Below, in pieces: positions 24,073 to 32,462 of a stretch of 40,199 bases of DNA. The notes beneath the pieces were generated by a model. The model was given only the letters and a program-made list of their open reading frames with translations, did not search any database and was not told the origin of the DNA. The translations under genes were made by a program, and so were the position numbers. How positions within the stretch are numbered: position 1 is the first letter of the stretch; the number at the start of each line of letters is the position of its first letter. Origin of the DNA: Chromatiales bacterium (lineage in GTDB: Bacteria > Pseudomonadota > Gammaproteobacteria > Ectothiorhodospirales > Ectothiorhodospiraceae); NCBI GenBank assembly GCA_028695255.1, contig JAQVJI010000005.1, positions 1-40,199 of the forward strand. The letters are read 5' to 3'.

Positions 24073-25242
24073 TCATCCCCCGCCTTCGTCAGGCAGGAAC
24101 AAGGCAAGCAAGTCATTCAGAAACCGTCGCCCGAGCGCGGTCGGCACCAGGCGCCCGTCCTCCAGCCTCAGCAGGTCCCTCGCCTGCGCCTCGCCGAGAC
24201 CCGGCTCCAGCATCGCCGCCGTCACGCCGGCATGTGCCTCGCACAGCGCCAGATCGATGCCCTCGACCAGACGCAGACCGTTGAGCATCAGCTCGAAGGC
24301 CCGCTCGGCCGGCCCGACCTCGCGCTGCTGCGTCCTCGCCGCGCCGGCCAGCGCCGCCGCCGCATAGCGTTCCGGGTCACGCGGTTTGGCGTAGCGCAGG
24401 ATGCGCCCCTCGGCCGGCAGGCTCAGCTTGCCGTGGGCGCCGGCGCCGATACCGAGATAATCGCCGAACTGCCAGTAGTTCAGATTGTGCCGGCAACACC
24501 CACCCGGCCGCGCCCAGGCCGAAACCTCGTACTGAGTATAGCCATGCGCGGCGAGCGCGTCGGCGCCCTCCTCGTGCATGCGCCAGAGGTCGTCGTCCTC
24601 CGGCAACGCCGGTGGCCGGGCGTGGAACAGGGTGTTCGGTTCCAGCGTGAGCTGATAGCGCGACAGATGCGGCGGCGCCAGCGCGACCGCCCGTTCGAGA
24701 TCGGCCAGAGACTGCGCCGGCGTCTGGCCGGGCAGGCCGTACATGAGATCGAGATTGAAATTATCGAAACCGGCCGCCCGCGCCGCCTGCGCCGCCCGCC
24801 GCGCCTCGTCGGCCGAATGCACGCGACCGATGCGTGCCAGCAGCGTATCGTCGAAGCTCTGCACGCCGATCGACAGGCGGTTCACGCCGGCCTCGCGATA
24901 GCCCTCGAAACGCCCCTGCTCGACCGCCCCCGGATTGGCCTCCAGCGTCACCTCGGCGTCCGGCCGCAGCGGCAGGCGTGCGCGAATGCCGCTCAGCAGC
25001 CGATCAACGGCCGCGGCCGACAGCAGGCTCGGCGTACCGCCGCCGATGAACAGGCTGTCGAGACGCCGTCCCCACACCTGCGGCAACTCGGCTTCGAGGT
25101 CGGCCAGCAGGGCATCGACGTAGCGCACCTCGGGCAGCGCGCCCGCGAGCGCATGCGAGTTGAAATCGCAGTAGGGGCATTTGCGCAGGCACCAGGGCAC
25201 GTGCACGTACAGCGACAGCGGTGGCAGTTGCAATGTCGTCAT
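24073..25242 (-). CDS. hemW: HemW, radical-SAM heme chaperone
   Basis: 389 residues. The radical-SAM motif YVHVPWCLRKCPYCDFNSH has Cys18, Cys22 and Cys25; GGGTPSLL, LEANPG, RLSIGVQSFDD, DLMYGLPGQT and LTLEPNT are the HemN/HemW blocks. The C-terminal wing (RAFELMLNGLRL) is present. It lacks the N-terminal extension and extra Cys of true HemN coproporphyrinogen dehydrogenase, so heme trafficking is the likely role. Normally it follows rdgB; here an oppositely oriented EF-hand gene separates them. Confidence 0.94.
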   Translation of the reverse strand: MTTLQLPPLSLYVHVPWCLRKCPYCDFNSHALAGALPEVRYVDALLADLEAELPQVWGRRLDSLFIGGGTPSLLSAAAVDRLLSGIRARLPLRPDAEVTLEANPGAVEQGRFEGYREAGVNRLSIGVQSFDDTLLARIGRVHSADEARRAAQAARAAGFDNFNLDLMYGLPGQTPAQSLADLERAVALAPPHLSRYQLTLEPNTLFHARPPALPEDDDLWRMHEEGADALAAHGYTQYEVSAWARPGGCCRHNLNYWQFGDYLGIGAGAHGKLSLPAEGRILRYAKPRDPERYAAAALAGAARTQQREVGPAERAFELMLNGLRLVEGIDLALCEAHAGVTAAMLEPGLGEAQARDLLRLEDGRLVPTALGRRFLNDLLALFLPDEGGG

Positions 25243-25353
25243 CCAGGAAATCGATCGAGAACTGGCTCAAGAAATCGTGCAGCTGGCCGACAACGGATCC
25301 AAGAACCCGTTTCCAGCGGAAGCGCGACATCGCACTTCCCGAGGAGTGTACCC

Positions 25354-26265
25354 ATGATTCCATCGCTTGCCGCCGCCAGCCAGTACGCCAACCTGCCCGC
25401 GCGCCTGGACGCGCTCGCCGAGGACCAGTCCCGCATGGCCGAGATGCTGGACCGCATGGACCAGGAGATGGAAAGCGACGTCGACTACCAAATTTTGCGC
25501 AAGACCCTGAGCTTCGACGAATCGGCGCCGAGCGAGCCTTCAGCCGCCTCCGGCGGTGACGCGGCGGCACCGGAGATCCGGACCGCCAGCGCACCCACAC
25601 AATCCCTCGAAAACAGCAGCTTCCGGCTGGAAATCGAATCCGAACGCACCACCACCCTCAGCATCGACGCCACCGTCAGCGGTCCGGACGGCGAATTCCG
25701 CATCCGCCTGGAGGCCGTGCACCACGAGCGATTCTCGCTGCGCCTCGAAGCGCAACAGGAAGTCCGCAAGTCCGATCCCCTGATCCTCGACCTCGACGGC
25801 AACGGCATCCAGACCACCGGCGTCGACGACGGCGTCCGGTTCGATCTCACGGGCGACGGCAGGCAGGAGCAGGTGAGCTTCGTCGCCGGCAACGACGCCT
25901 TTCTCGCACTCGACCGCAACGGCAACGGCAGCATCGACAACGGCAAGGAACTGTTCGGCGACCAGCACGGCGCCGCGCATGGCTTCGCGGAACTGGCGAA
26001 ATTCGACGACAACGGCGACGGAGTGATCGACGCCGGCGACGCGGCATTCTCGAAGCTGCGCCTGTTCAGCCTGAACGAGGACGGTTCGCAGAATCTGCGC
26101 GGTCTCGAAGACGCCGGCATCCGCGCCATTCATCTCGACCACGACAACACCAACATCCGCCTCAACGCCTACGACACGATCGCACAGAACGGCCGCTACG
26201 AACGCGAGGATGGCGGGATCGGACAGGCCGCCGACGTGCTGCTCGGCTATCGCGCCGTGGCCTGA
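25354..26265 (+). CDS. EF-hand-like calcium-binding protein
   Basis: 303 residues from the ATG at 25354 (GAGGAG RBS 8 nt before); the open frame upstream is the hemW shadow. No signal peptide. N-terminal helix (PARLDALAEDQSRMAEMLDR), an Ala/Ser/Pro linker, a beta-rich part, then three Asp/Asn loops: LILDLDGNGIQTTGVDDG, ALDRNGNGSIDNGKELFGD and FDDNGDGVIDAGDAAFSKL. These motifs are those found inside large RTX/VCBS-type secreted proteins, here in a compact stand-alone form ending with a short NTNIRLNAYDTIAQNG tail. Possibly type I secreted or a calcium-dependent cytoplasmic protein; function unknown. It stands alone between the divergent hemW and convergent rdgB. Confidence 0.85.
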   Translation: MIPSLAAASQYANLPARLDALAEDQSRMAEMLDRMDQEMESDVDYQILRKTLSFDESAPSEPSAASGGDAAAPEIRTASAPTQSLENSSFRLEIESERTTTLSIDATVSGPDGEFRIRLEAVHHERFSLRLEAQQEVRKSDPLILDLDGNGIQTTGVDDGVRFDLTGDGRQEQVSFVAGNDAFLALDRNGNGSIDNGKELFGDQHGAAHGFAELAKFDDNGDGVIDAGDAAFSKLRLFSLNEDGSQNLRGLEDAGIRAIHLDHDNTNIRLNAYDTIAQNGRYEREDGGIGQAADVLLGYRAVA

Positions 26266-26275
26266 ACGGATTCCC

Positions 26276-26875
26276 TCACACGGCGCCGCGGGCGCGCAGG
26301 CCTTCGACCAGTTTGCGCAGCGCCTGGCCACGATGGCTGAGCGCATTCTTCTGCTCGGCCGACAGCTCGGCCGAGGTGCAGCCCTGCGCCGGCAGGAAGA
26401 ACAGCGGGTCATAACCGAAGCCGCCTTCGCCGTAGGGCGTCGTCAGCACCTGGCCTTCCCATACGCCCTCCGCGATCAGCGGCGCCGGGTCCTCGGCATG
26501 GCGCAGATGCACCATGACGCAACGGAAACGCGCCGTGCGCGCCGGCTCCACCACACCATCCAGCGCCGCGATCAGGCGTGCGTTGTTATCGGCATCACTG
26601 GCGCCGGGGCCGGCATAGCGCGCCGAATAGATGCCGGGCGCGCCGTTGAGTGCATCCACCTCGATGCCCGAGTCGTCGGCCACCGCCGGCAGGCCAGTGT
26701 GGGCGGCGGCGTTGCGCGCCTTGATGATCGCGTTCTCGACGAAAGTGAGCCCCGTTTCCTCCGCCTCCGGCACGCCGAAATCGGCCTGCGGCAGGATCTG
26801 GATGCCGGAACCGGCCAGCATCTCCGACAGTTCACGCACCTTGCCGCGGTTACCGGTCGCAAGCACGATTTTCAT
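26276..26875 (-). CDS. rdgB: XTP/dITP pyrophosphatase (RdgB/HAM1)
   Basis: 199 residues from the ATG at 26875, the family start (MKIVLATGNRGKVREL). ENAIIKARNAAAHTGLPAVA, DDSGIEVDALNG, GIYSARYAG, GYDPLFF and the C-terminal SHRGQAL are all present. It hydrolyses dITP, XTP and ITP to monophosphates and keeps deaminated purines out of DNA. Convergent with the EF-hand gene, 10 bp apart; rph lies upstream across a degenerate repeat. Confidence 0.97.
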   Translation of the reverse strand: MKIVLATGNRGKVRELSEMLAGSGIQILPQADFGVPEAEETGLTFVENAIIKARNAAAHTGLPAVADDSGIEVDALNGAPGIYSARYAGPGASDADNNARLIAALDGVVEPARTARFRCVMVHLRHAEDPAPLIAEGVWEGQVLTTPYGEGGFGYDPLFFLPAQGCTSAELSAEQKNALSHRGQALRKLVEGLRARGAV

Positions 26876-26889
26876 AAGCCGACACGCTC

Positions 26890-27047
26890 CGAATGTGATT
26901 GTTTGCCACAACGGGCACAGAGATCACAGAGAAAAAACCCCCTGAGCAAAACTGCCAAGGACGCCAAGATATCCGGAAAAATGCGTATCGCAACCTGACT
27001 TCCTTGGCGGTTCAGATTTTTCTCAGATGTCCCGCTCTCAAAATCTT
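26890..27047. repeat. Degenerate dispersed repeat between rph and rdgB
   Basis: The sequence contains GGGCACAGAGATCACAGAG (about 26912-26930), then AACTGCCAAGGA (26950-26961), and an inverted copy TCCTTGGCGGTT (27001-27012) matching at 11 of 12 positions. It is less GC-rich than its neighbours. CACAGAG...GCCAAGGACGCCAAG patterns recur in many bacterial genomes as short non-coding repeats. No RBS-backed ORF is present. Confidence 0.5.
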
Positions 27048-27764
27048 TCAGATCCCCAGGGCTGCGCGCTGGGCGGCATGAATGCCCGCGATGCCCTGGC
27101 GCGCGAGTTCCAGCATCGCGTTCAGTTCGTCCAGACGGAAGGCATGTCCCTCGGCCGTGCCCTGCACCTCGATGAAGGCGCTGGCGTCGTTCATGACCAC
27201 GTTCATGTCGGTCTCGGCATTCGAGTCCTCGGCATAGTCGAGGTCGAGCACCGGCACGCCCTGGTAGATGCCGACCGACACTGACGCAACAAGTCCGTGC
27301 AGCGGATCGCGCTTGAGCAGACCCTTTTTCTGCAACCCGGCGATGGCGTCGTGCAACGCGACGAAGCCGCCGCTGATGGATGCGGTGCGCGTACCGCCGT
27401 CGGCCTGGATGACGTCGCAGTCGACGGTGATCTGGCGTTCGCCGAGCGCCTCCAGATCCACCGCCGCACGCAGCGAACGACCGATCAGACGCTGAATCTC
27501 CAGCGTGCGGCCGCCCTGCTTGCCGCGCGCCGCCTCGCGGTGCGTGCGTTCGCCGGTGGCGCGCGGCAGCATGCCGTATTCGGCCGTGATCCAGCCCTTG
27601 CCCTTGCCTTTCAGGAACGGCGGCACGCGTTCGTCGACCGAGGCGGTGCAGATCACCTTGGTATCGCCGAACTCGACCAGCACCGACCCCTCCGCGTGTT
27701 TGGTGTAGTGACGGGTGAAGCGCAGGGGGCGCAATTCGTCGGGCGCGCGGCCGCTCGGTCGCAT
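27048..27764 (-). CDS. rph: RNase PH
   Basis: 238 residues from the ATG at 27764, preceded by [27 protein letters not shown] is the family start; [63 protein letters not shown] and [14 protein letters not shown] hold the phosphorolytic site. It trims 3' ends of tRNA precursors using phosphate. A TATAAT -10 on the minus strand at 27796-27801 serves it. First gene of the rph-rdgB-hemW block. Confidence 0.97.
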   Translation of the reverse strand: MRPSGRAPDELRPLRFTRHYTKHAEGSVLVEFGDTKVICTASVDERVPPFLKGKGKGWITAEYGMLPRATGERTHREAARGKQGGRTLEIQRLIGRSLRAAVDLEALGERQITVDCDVIQADGGTRTASISGGFVALHDAIAGLQKKGLLKRDPLHGLVASVSVGIYQGVPVLDLDYAEDSNAETDMNVVMNDASAFIEVQGTAEGHAFRLDELNAMLELARQGIAGIHAAQRAALGI

Positions 27765-27795
27765 GGGTATCTCCTGTAGTGGGGGCAAATGGGGC

Positions 27796-27801
27796 ATTAT
27801 A
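27796..27801 (-). promoter_or_regulatory. -10 element of rph
   Basis: Perfect TATAAT on the minus strand, 32 bp upstream of the rph ATG; the -35 region is poor. The site lies in the 72-bp gap shared with divergent yicC. Confidence 0.5.
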
Positions 27802-27836
27802 GCCGTCATATCCGACTAACGACGGCGGGAAACCAC

Positions 27837-28703
27837 ATGATCCGCAGCATGACGGGCTTTGCACGCAGCGAAACGACCGGCGAACAGGGCTCGCTGACCT
27901 GGGAATTGCGCAGCGTCAACCACCGCTATCTCGAAATCGGCCTGCGCCTGCCGGAGCCGCTGCGCGACCTCGAAGGTGCGGTACGCGAACGCATCCAGCA
28001 ACGGCTCGGCCGCGGCAAGCTCGACGCCAGCCTGCGCTACGCCGCGCCGGCGACTGCGAACGCCGAACTGGCGCTCGACGAGGACCGCGCCAAGGCCGTC
28101 ATCCATGCCTGCGCGCTGCTCGAAGGCTGGATGAGCAATGCCGCCCGCACCCAGGCCATCGAGGTGCTGGCCTGGCCCGGTGTCGTGCGCGAGGCGGAGC
28201 GCGACCTGACGGCCGTGCGCGAACAGGCGCTCGGTCTGCTCGATCAGGCACTCGAACAGATGATCGAGGCGCGTGGTCGCGAAGGCGCCCATCTGCGCGA
28301 CCTGCTGCTGGCCCGGACCGAGGGCATCACCGTACTGGTCGAGCGCATCCGCGAGCGCCGGCCGCAGGTGGTGCAGGGTCTGCGCGAAAAGCTGCTCGCC
28401 CGCATCGCGGAATTGAAGGTCGACGTCGACGCCGGTCGTCTGGAACAGGAGATCGCCATCCAGGCGCAGCGGCTCGACGTCGCCGAGGAACTCGACCGGC
28501 TCGACGGCCACGTCAAGGAACTCGCCGCGACGCTCGACCGCGACGAACCGATCGGCCGCCGTCTCGACTTCCTGATGCAGGAGTTCAACCGCGAGGCCAA
28601 TACGTTGAGTTCCAAGTCCAACGACCTCGACACCACCCGCGCGGCGGTGGAACTCAAGGTGCTGATCGAACAGATGCGGGAGCAGGTGCAGAACCTGGAA
28701 TGA
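27837..28703 (+). CDS. yicC: YicC family protein (YicC/YloC-like endoribonuclease)
   Basis: 288 residues from the ATG at 27837, since MIRSMTGFARSE is the invariant family start. ELRSVNHRYLEIGLRLPEP, an internal coiled coil (about 150-230) and the C-terminal block GRRLDFLMQEFNREANTLSS with SKSNDLD complete the family pattern. E. coli YicC is reported as an endoribonuclease acting on small RNA. It is divergent from rph, as in many gammaproteobacteria, and overlaps DUF2835 by 4 bp (ATGA). Confidence 0.94.
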   Translation: MIRSMTGFARSETTGEQGSLTWELRSVNHRYLEIGLRLPEPLRDLEGAVRERIQQRLGRGKLDASLRYAAPATANAELALDEDRAKAVIHACALLEGWMSNAARTQAIEVLAWPGVVREAERDLTAVREQALGLLDQALEQMIEARGREGAHLRDLLLARTEGITVLVERIRERRPQVVQGLREKLLARIAELKVDVDAGRLEQEIAIQAQRLDVAEELDRLDGHVKELAATLDRDEPIGRRLDFLMQEFNREANTLSSKSNDLDTTRAAVELKVLIEQMREQVQNLE

Positions 28704-28927
28704 GCATGGCGGTGGATTATTTCTTTTATCTCGACATCCCCGCCGAGGAATATTTGCGCTATTACAGTGGACGGGCATCCGCCGTCGTGGTGCGGGCGAA
28801 CAACGGATTGAGGGTCCGGTTTCCGGCCTCGGCCATACGCCGCTTCGTGACCCGCGACGGCATTCAGGGCCGTTTCCATCTCAAGGTTGACGAGAACAAT
28901 CGGTTGCTAAGCCTGGAGCGGGTCTGA
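28700..28927 (+). CDS. DUF2835 family protein
   Basis: 75 residues. YFFYLDIPAEEYLRYYSGRA, ASAVVVRANNGLRVRFPAS and GIQGRFHLKVDENNRLLSLE match the small DUF2835 family found in gammaproteobacteria. The core looks like a PilZ-unrelated small beta domain with no catalytic motif. Translationally coupled to yicC by a 4-bp overlap. Function unknown. Confidence 0.88.
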   Translation: MSMAVDYFFYLDIPAEEYLRYYSGRASAVVVRANNGLRVRFPASAIRRFVTRDGIQGRFHLKVDENNRLLSLERV

Positions 28928-28942
28928 CCGCACGACCGACGG

Positions 28943-28970
28943 CTTGAAATCCGCGCGGGCGCCCTCATTC
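28943..28970 (+). promoter_or_regulatory. Sigma-32 heat-shock promoter of hsp20
   Basis: CTTGAAA (28943-28949) is a perfect heat-shock -35; CCCTCATTC (28962-28970) is close to the CCCCATNT -10 at 12-13 bp spacing. It lies about 50 bp before an Hsp20 gene with a strong RBS, exactly where a heat-shock promoter is expected. Confidence 0.75.
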
Positions 28971-29019
28971 CTTGTGGCACGAACCACTCTACTTTTGCCG
29001 CATCAGGAGGTAAGCAATC

Positions 29020-29454
29020 ATGGCCATCGTTCGTTATGATCCCTGGAGTCTGATCAGCCAGCTCTCGCGCGAGCTCGATCGCGCGCATGGCGTGCCCGAG
29101 CGCGACGAATCGACCAGCGCGTCGAGCGACTGGGTCCCGGCGGTAGACATCCGTGAAGAAAAGGACGCCTACGTCCTGCATGCCGACGTCCCGGGCGTCG
29201 ATCCGAAGGACATCGAGGTCCACATGGAGAATGGCGTGCTCACCATCCGCGGTGAGCGCCAGTCCGAGACCAAGGAAGAGCGCGAAAACTACAAGCGCAT
29301 CGAGCGCGTGCGCGGCAGTTTCTACCGCCGCTTCACGCTGCCGGACACCACCGACGCCGACAAGATCAGCGCCAAGAGCGTCAACGGCGTGCTCGAGGTG
29401 CGCATCCCGAAGCAGGAGAAGGTGCAGCCGCGGCGCATCTTGGTCGAAGGCTGA
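29020..29454 (+). CDS. Small heat-shock protein, Hsp20 family
   Basis: 144 residues, canonical bacterial class-A-like sHSP: WVPAVDIREEKDAYVLHADV, PGVDPKDIEVHMENGVLTI, RGERQSE, RVRGSFYRRFTLPDTTD, SVNGVLEVRIPK and the C-terminal RRILVEG holding the I-x-V oligomerisation motif. It holds denatured proteins for DnaK/DnaJ/ClpB refolding. RBS AGGAGGT is 10 nt before the ATG. Followed by a terminator and then cbpA, giving a chaperone block. Confidence 0.96.
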   Translation: MAIVRYDPWSLISQLSRELDRAHGVPERDESTSASSDWVPAVDIREEKDAYVLHADVPGVDPKDIEVHMENGVLTIRGERQSETKEERENYKRIERVRGSFYRRFTLPDTTDADKISAKSVNGVLEVRIPKQEKVQPRRILVEG

Positions 29455-29527
29455 TGCGTTCACCACCTGGCCCCGCCGCCGGGCGGGGCCAGTGCGGAAC
29501 GCCGGCCCGCAGTTCCAGGAACGTCCC

Positions 29528-29557
29528 GCGCCGCGTCATACGCGGCGCTTTCGTTTT
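29528..29557 (+). terminator. Terminator after hsp20
   Basis: GCGCCGCG (29528-29535) pairs with CGCGGCGC (29541-29548) around TCATA and is followed by TTTCGTTTT. A second GC-rich stem without T-run (29467-29492) precedes it. Confidence 0.75.
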
Positions 29558-29573
29558 GGGGTAAGTTAACCGA

Positions 29574-30473
29574 ATGGAATACAAAGACTATTACAAGCTG
29601 CTCGGCGTCGAGCGCGGCGCCGATGCCGACGCGATCAAGAAGGCCTACCGCAAACTGGCGCGCAAGTACCATCCGGACGTCAGCAAGGAAAGGAACGCCG
29701 AGGAACGCTTCAAGGAAATCAACGAGGCCTACGAGGTGCTCAGCGATCCGGAGAAGCGCCGCATGTACGACCAGCTCGGCGGCAACTGGCGCGCCGGGCA
29801 GGAATTCCGTCCGCCGCCGGGCTGGGAGGATGCCTTCGCCGGCACCGACGGCGCGGCCAACGGTTTCAGCGATTTCTTCGAGAGCCTGTTCGGCGGCGGT
29901 TTCCGGCGCGGCGCAAGACCTGGTGCCAGCGGCGGCGGCGTGCGCCGCCGCGGCGCAGACCAGCACGCGCGCCTGGAAATCGACCTCGAACTGGCGGTCG
30001 GCGGCGGCAGCGAGTCGGTGCGCCTGGCCAATGGCCGCACGCTCCAGGTCAAGATCCCAGCCGGCGTCACCGACGGCCAGAAGATCCGCCTGACCGGTCA
30101 GGGCGGCGCCGGCGCCGGCGGTGGTCCGAGCGGCGATCTTTATCTCGAAATCGGCATTCGTCCGCACCCGCACTTCAAGCTCGATGGTCGCGACCTGCTG
30201 CTGAATCTGCCGATCACGCCCTGGGAGGCGGCGCTCGGCGCCACCGTCACCGTACCGACGATGGGCGGCAAGGTCGACCTGAAGATTCCCGCCGGTTCGC
30301 AGTCCGGCCGCAAGCTGCGCCTCAAGGGCCGCGGCCTGCCGGGTGCGACGCCCGGCGACCAGTACGTCGTGTTGCAGATCGCCACGCCGCCGGCACAGAC
30401 CGACAAGGCACGCGAGTTCTACGAACGCATGCGACGCGAGTTCAGTTTCGATCCGCGCGCGCATCTGGGTTGA
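29574..30473 (+). CDS. CbpA-like DnaJ co-chaperone (no zinc finger)
   Basis: 299 residues. J-domain 1-70 with HPD at 33-35 (KYHPDVSK), a Gly/Phe-rich linker (about 75-130: FFESLFGGGFRRG), then two DnaJ C-terminal beta domains (LEIDLELAVGGGSESVRL to LKLKGRGLPG) without the CxxCxGxG zinc repeats. This is type II, like CbpA. It stimulates DnaK ATPase and delivers clients; the E. coli homologue also binds curved DNA. Its partner modulator CbpM is not adjacent. Confidence 0.94.
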   Translation: MEYKDYYKLLGVERGADADAIKKAYRKLARKYHPDVSKERNAEERFKEINEAYEVLSDPEKRRMYDQLGGNWRAGQEFRPPPGWEDAFAGTDGAANGFSDFFESLFGGGFRRGARPGASGGGVRRRGADQHARLEIDLELAVGGGSESVRLANGRTLQVKIPAGVTDGQKIRLTGQGGAGAGGGPSGDLYLEIGIRPHPHFKLDGRDLLLNLPITPWEAALGATVTVPTMGGKVDLKIPAGSQSGRKLRLKGRGLPGATPGDQYVVLQIATPPAQTDKAREFYERMRREFSFDPRAHLG

Positions 30474-30490
30474 AGGTCACGTCTCCGGCT

Positions 30491-30518
30491 GAACTTTCCC
30501 GACCGGCGGCAAGTCTGT
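30491..30518 (+). promoter_or_regulatory. Candidate sigma-E promoter of the DegQ-type protease
   Basis: GAACTT (30491-30496) and TCTGT (30514-30518) are 17 bp apart, close to the GGAACTT-N16-TCTGA pattern of the envelope-stress sigma factor. The predicted start is about 30525, 32 nt before the ATG. HtrA/degP and mucD genes are known members of this regulon in related bacteria. Confidence 0.55.
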
Positions 30519-30556
30519 AACAGCCGTCACCCGAACATCTTCCGAGGCCCCTGCAC

Positions 30557-31945
30557 ATGCGTCGAAATACGGTGCTGAACGCACTTGTTGCCCTGTCCAT
30601 CCTGCTGCTCCTGCCCACGTTCGCATCGGCGCGCCTGCCCACTGCGGTTCCAACTGCCACCGGCTCCCAGGAACTGCCGAGCCTCGCGCCGGTGCTCGAA
30701 CGCACCATTCCGGCGGTGGTCAACATCGCCACCCGCGGCCGCGTGGTGGAACAGAACCCGCTGCTCGACGACCCGTTCTTCCGTCGCTTCTTCGGCGGCC
30801 CGCAACAGGGACCGCGCGAACGCCAGACGCAGGGCGCCGGTTCCGGCGTCATCATCGACGCGGCCAAGGGCTACGTGCTCACCAACCAGCACGTCGTCGG
30901 CGGCGCCGACGAGATCGTCGTGACGCTGCACGACGGCCGCCGTCTCGACGCCAAGATGATCGGCGCCGACCCGGCCACCGACCTCGCCGTGATCCAGGTC
31001 GAAGCCAAGGACCTGACCGCGCTGCCGCTCGCCGACTCCGACGCCCTCAGGGTCGGCGACTTCGTGGTCGCCATCGGCAATCCCTTCGGGCTCGGCCAGA
31101 CGGTCACCTCCGGCATCGTCAGCGCGCTCGGCCGCAGCGGACTCGGCATCGAATCCTACGAGGACTTCATCCAGACCGACGCCTCGATCAATCCCGGCAA
31201 CTCGGGCGGCGCACTCGTGAACCTGCGCGGCGAACTGATCGGCGTCAACACCGCCATCCTGTCGCGCGGCGGCGGCAACATCGGCATCGGCTTCGCGATC
31301 CCGGTCAACATGGCGCGCGAGGTGATGTCGCAACTGGTCGAACACGGCGAGGTGCGCCGCGGCCGGCTCGGCGTCGGCGTGCAGGACCTGACGCCGGAAC
31401 TGGCGCAGGCCTTCGGCATCGAGCGCAGCCAGGGCGTGGTGATCACCCAGGTCGAACCCGGCACGCCGGCCGACCGCGCCGGACTCAAGGCCGGCGACGT
31501 GGTGGTGAGCGTCAACGACCGCGCGGTGCGCAATGCCGCCGACATGCGCAACATCATCGGCCTGCTGCGCACCGGCTCAAAGGTGCAGATGGAAGTGCTG
31601 CGCGACAAGACGGCGAGACAGATCACTGCCGTGGTGGAGGAAGTGCCCGCCGCCAGCATCGAAGGCTCGAAACTGAATCCGCGGCTCGGCGGCGCCGAAC
31701 TCGCCGACATCGTCGAATCCTCGCCGCTGTACGGCAAGGTGAGCGGCGTGCTGGTGGCGGCGGTCGCCGCCGACAGCGCCGCCGCGCGCGCCGGACTGCG
31801 GCCGGGCGACGTGATCGTCTCCGCCAACCGGGTGGAGGTGAAGACGCTGGCGCAGTTGCGTGAGGTGCTCGGAAAGAACGGCGGGAATGGCGTGCTGCTC
31901 AACCTGCGCCGCGGCGAGGCGGCGATGTTCCTGCTGTTGCAGTAG
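30557..31945 (+). CDS. Periplasmic serine protease DegQ/DegP/MucD (HtrA family)
   Basis: 462 residues. Signal peptide (about 1-26), trypsin-like domain with catalytic His112 (TNQHVVGG), Asp142 (ATDLAV) and Ser216 (GNSGGA), an LA loop with FFRRFFGG, then PDZ1 (about 270-360: LGVGVQDLTPELAQAFG) and PDZ2 (about 375-460: GVLVAAVAADSAAARAGLRP). It degrades and chaperones misfolded envelope proteins. Length and LA-loop size fit DegQ/MucD better than E. coli DegP. It stands alone, convergent with moaE across a REP-like hairpin. Confidence 0.95.
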   Translation: MRRNTVLNALVALSILLLLPTFASARLPTAVPTATGSQELPSLAPVLERTIPAVVNIATRGRVVEQNPLLDDPFFRRFFGGPQQGPRERQTQGAGSGVIIDAAKGYVLTNQHVVGGADEIVVTLHDGRRLDAKMIGADPATDLAVIQVEAKDLTALPLADSDALRVGDFVVAIGNPFGLGQTVTSGIVSALGRSGLGIESYEDFIQTDASINPGNSGGALVNLRGELIGVNTAILSRGGGNIGIGFAIPVNMAREVMSQLVEHGEVRRGRLGVGVQDLTPELAQAFGIERSQGVVITQVEPGTPADRAGLKAGDVVVSVNDRAVRNAADMRNIIGLLRTGSKVQMEVLRDKTARQITAVVEEVPAASIEGSKLNPRLGGAELADIVESSPLYGKVSGVLVAAVAADSAAARAGLRPGDVIVSANRVEVKTLAQLREVLGKNGGNGVLLNLRRGEAAMFLLLQ

Positions 31946-31990
31946 AAACGACGGCGGACGCGAGGGGAGGGCACTACGTCGACACCTCGC

Positions 31991-32014
31991 TTCGCGGCTG
32001 CCGCCGCTCCCACA
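31991..32014 (-). repeat. Single REP-like sequence
   Basis: On the minus strand the sequence reads TGTGGGAGCGGCGGCAGCCG followed by CGAA: the head GTGGGAGC plus a GCGGC-GGCA-GCCGC hairpin (31994-32007). The same architecture as the paired REPs at 12434-12522, with a different stem. It lies in the 78-bp gap between two convergent genes. Confidence 0.55.
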
Positions 32015-32023
32015 GGCCCCCAA

Positions 32024-32461
32024 TCAACCCGGCGTGTTCTGTTCCACCCAACGCTCGTCGCCCGCGGCGAGCGTTTCCTTTTTCCAGAACGGCGCACGGT
32101 GCTTGAGCTCTTCCATCAGATAGCGGCAGGCCTCGAAGGCCGCCGCGCGATGCGCCGACCACACGGCCGTCAGCACGATCGGATCGCCCGGCCCCATCGG
32201 CCCCACACGATGCACCACCAGGCATTCCAGCACCGGCCAGCGCGCCTTGGCCTCGTCGATGAGCTTTTCCAGATACTTGTCGGTCATGCCCGGATAATGT
32301 TCGAGCGTCATCGCCCGCACGTCGTCGCCCTCGTTGAACTCGCGCATCGTGCCGACGAAGCTCGCGCAGGCGCCGAACCGGCCGGCTGGCAACTCGCGGG
32401 CCTGAAATTCGCTCACTTCGCGCCAGGGATCGAAGGCCTGTTCACGCACGTAGGCCGGCAT
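32024..32461 (-). CDS. moaE: Molybdopterin synthase catalytic subunit MoaE
   Basis: 145 residues from the ATG at 32461, 1 nt after the moaD stop. [59 protein letters not shown] and [20 protein letters not shown] with the catalytic Lys region are all present. It transfers sulfur from MoaD thiocarboxylate to cyclic pyranopterin monophosphate, forming molybdopterin. The C-terminal WVEQNTPG is typical. Confidence 0.96.
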   Translation of the reverse strand: MPAYVREQAFDPWREVSEFQARELPAGRFGACASFVGTMREFNEGDDVRAMTLEHYPGMTDKYLEKLIDEAKARWPVLECLVVHRVGPMGPGDPIVLTAVWSAHRAAAFEACRYLMEELKHRAPFWKKETLAAGDERWVEQNTPG

Positions 32462-32462
32462 C

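Noticed and set aside
26899-27081. 60-codon ORF between rdgB and rph
   Set aside because: Lies over a dispersed-repeat fragment and the rph 3' end; no RBS.
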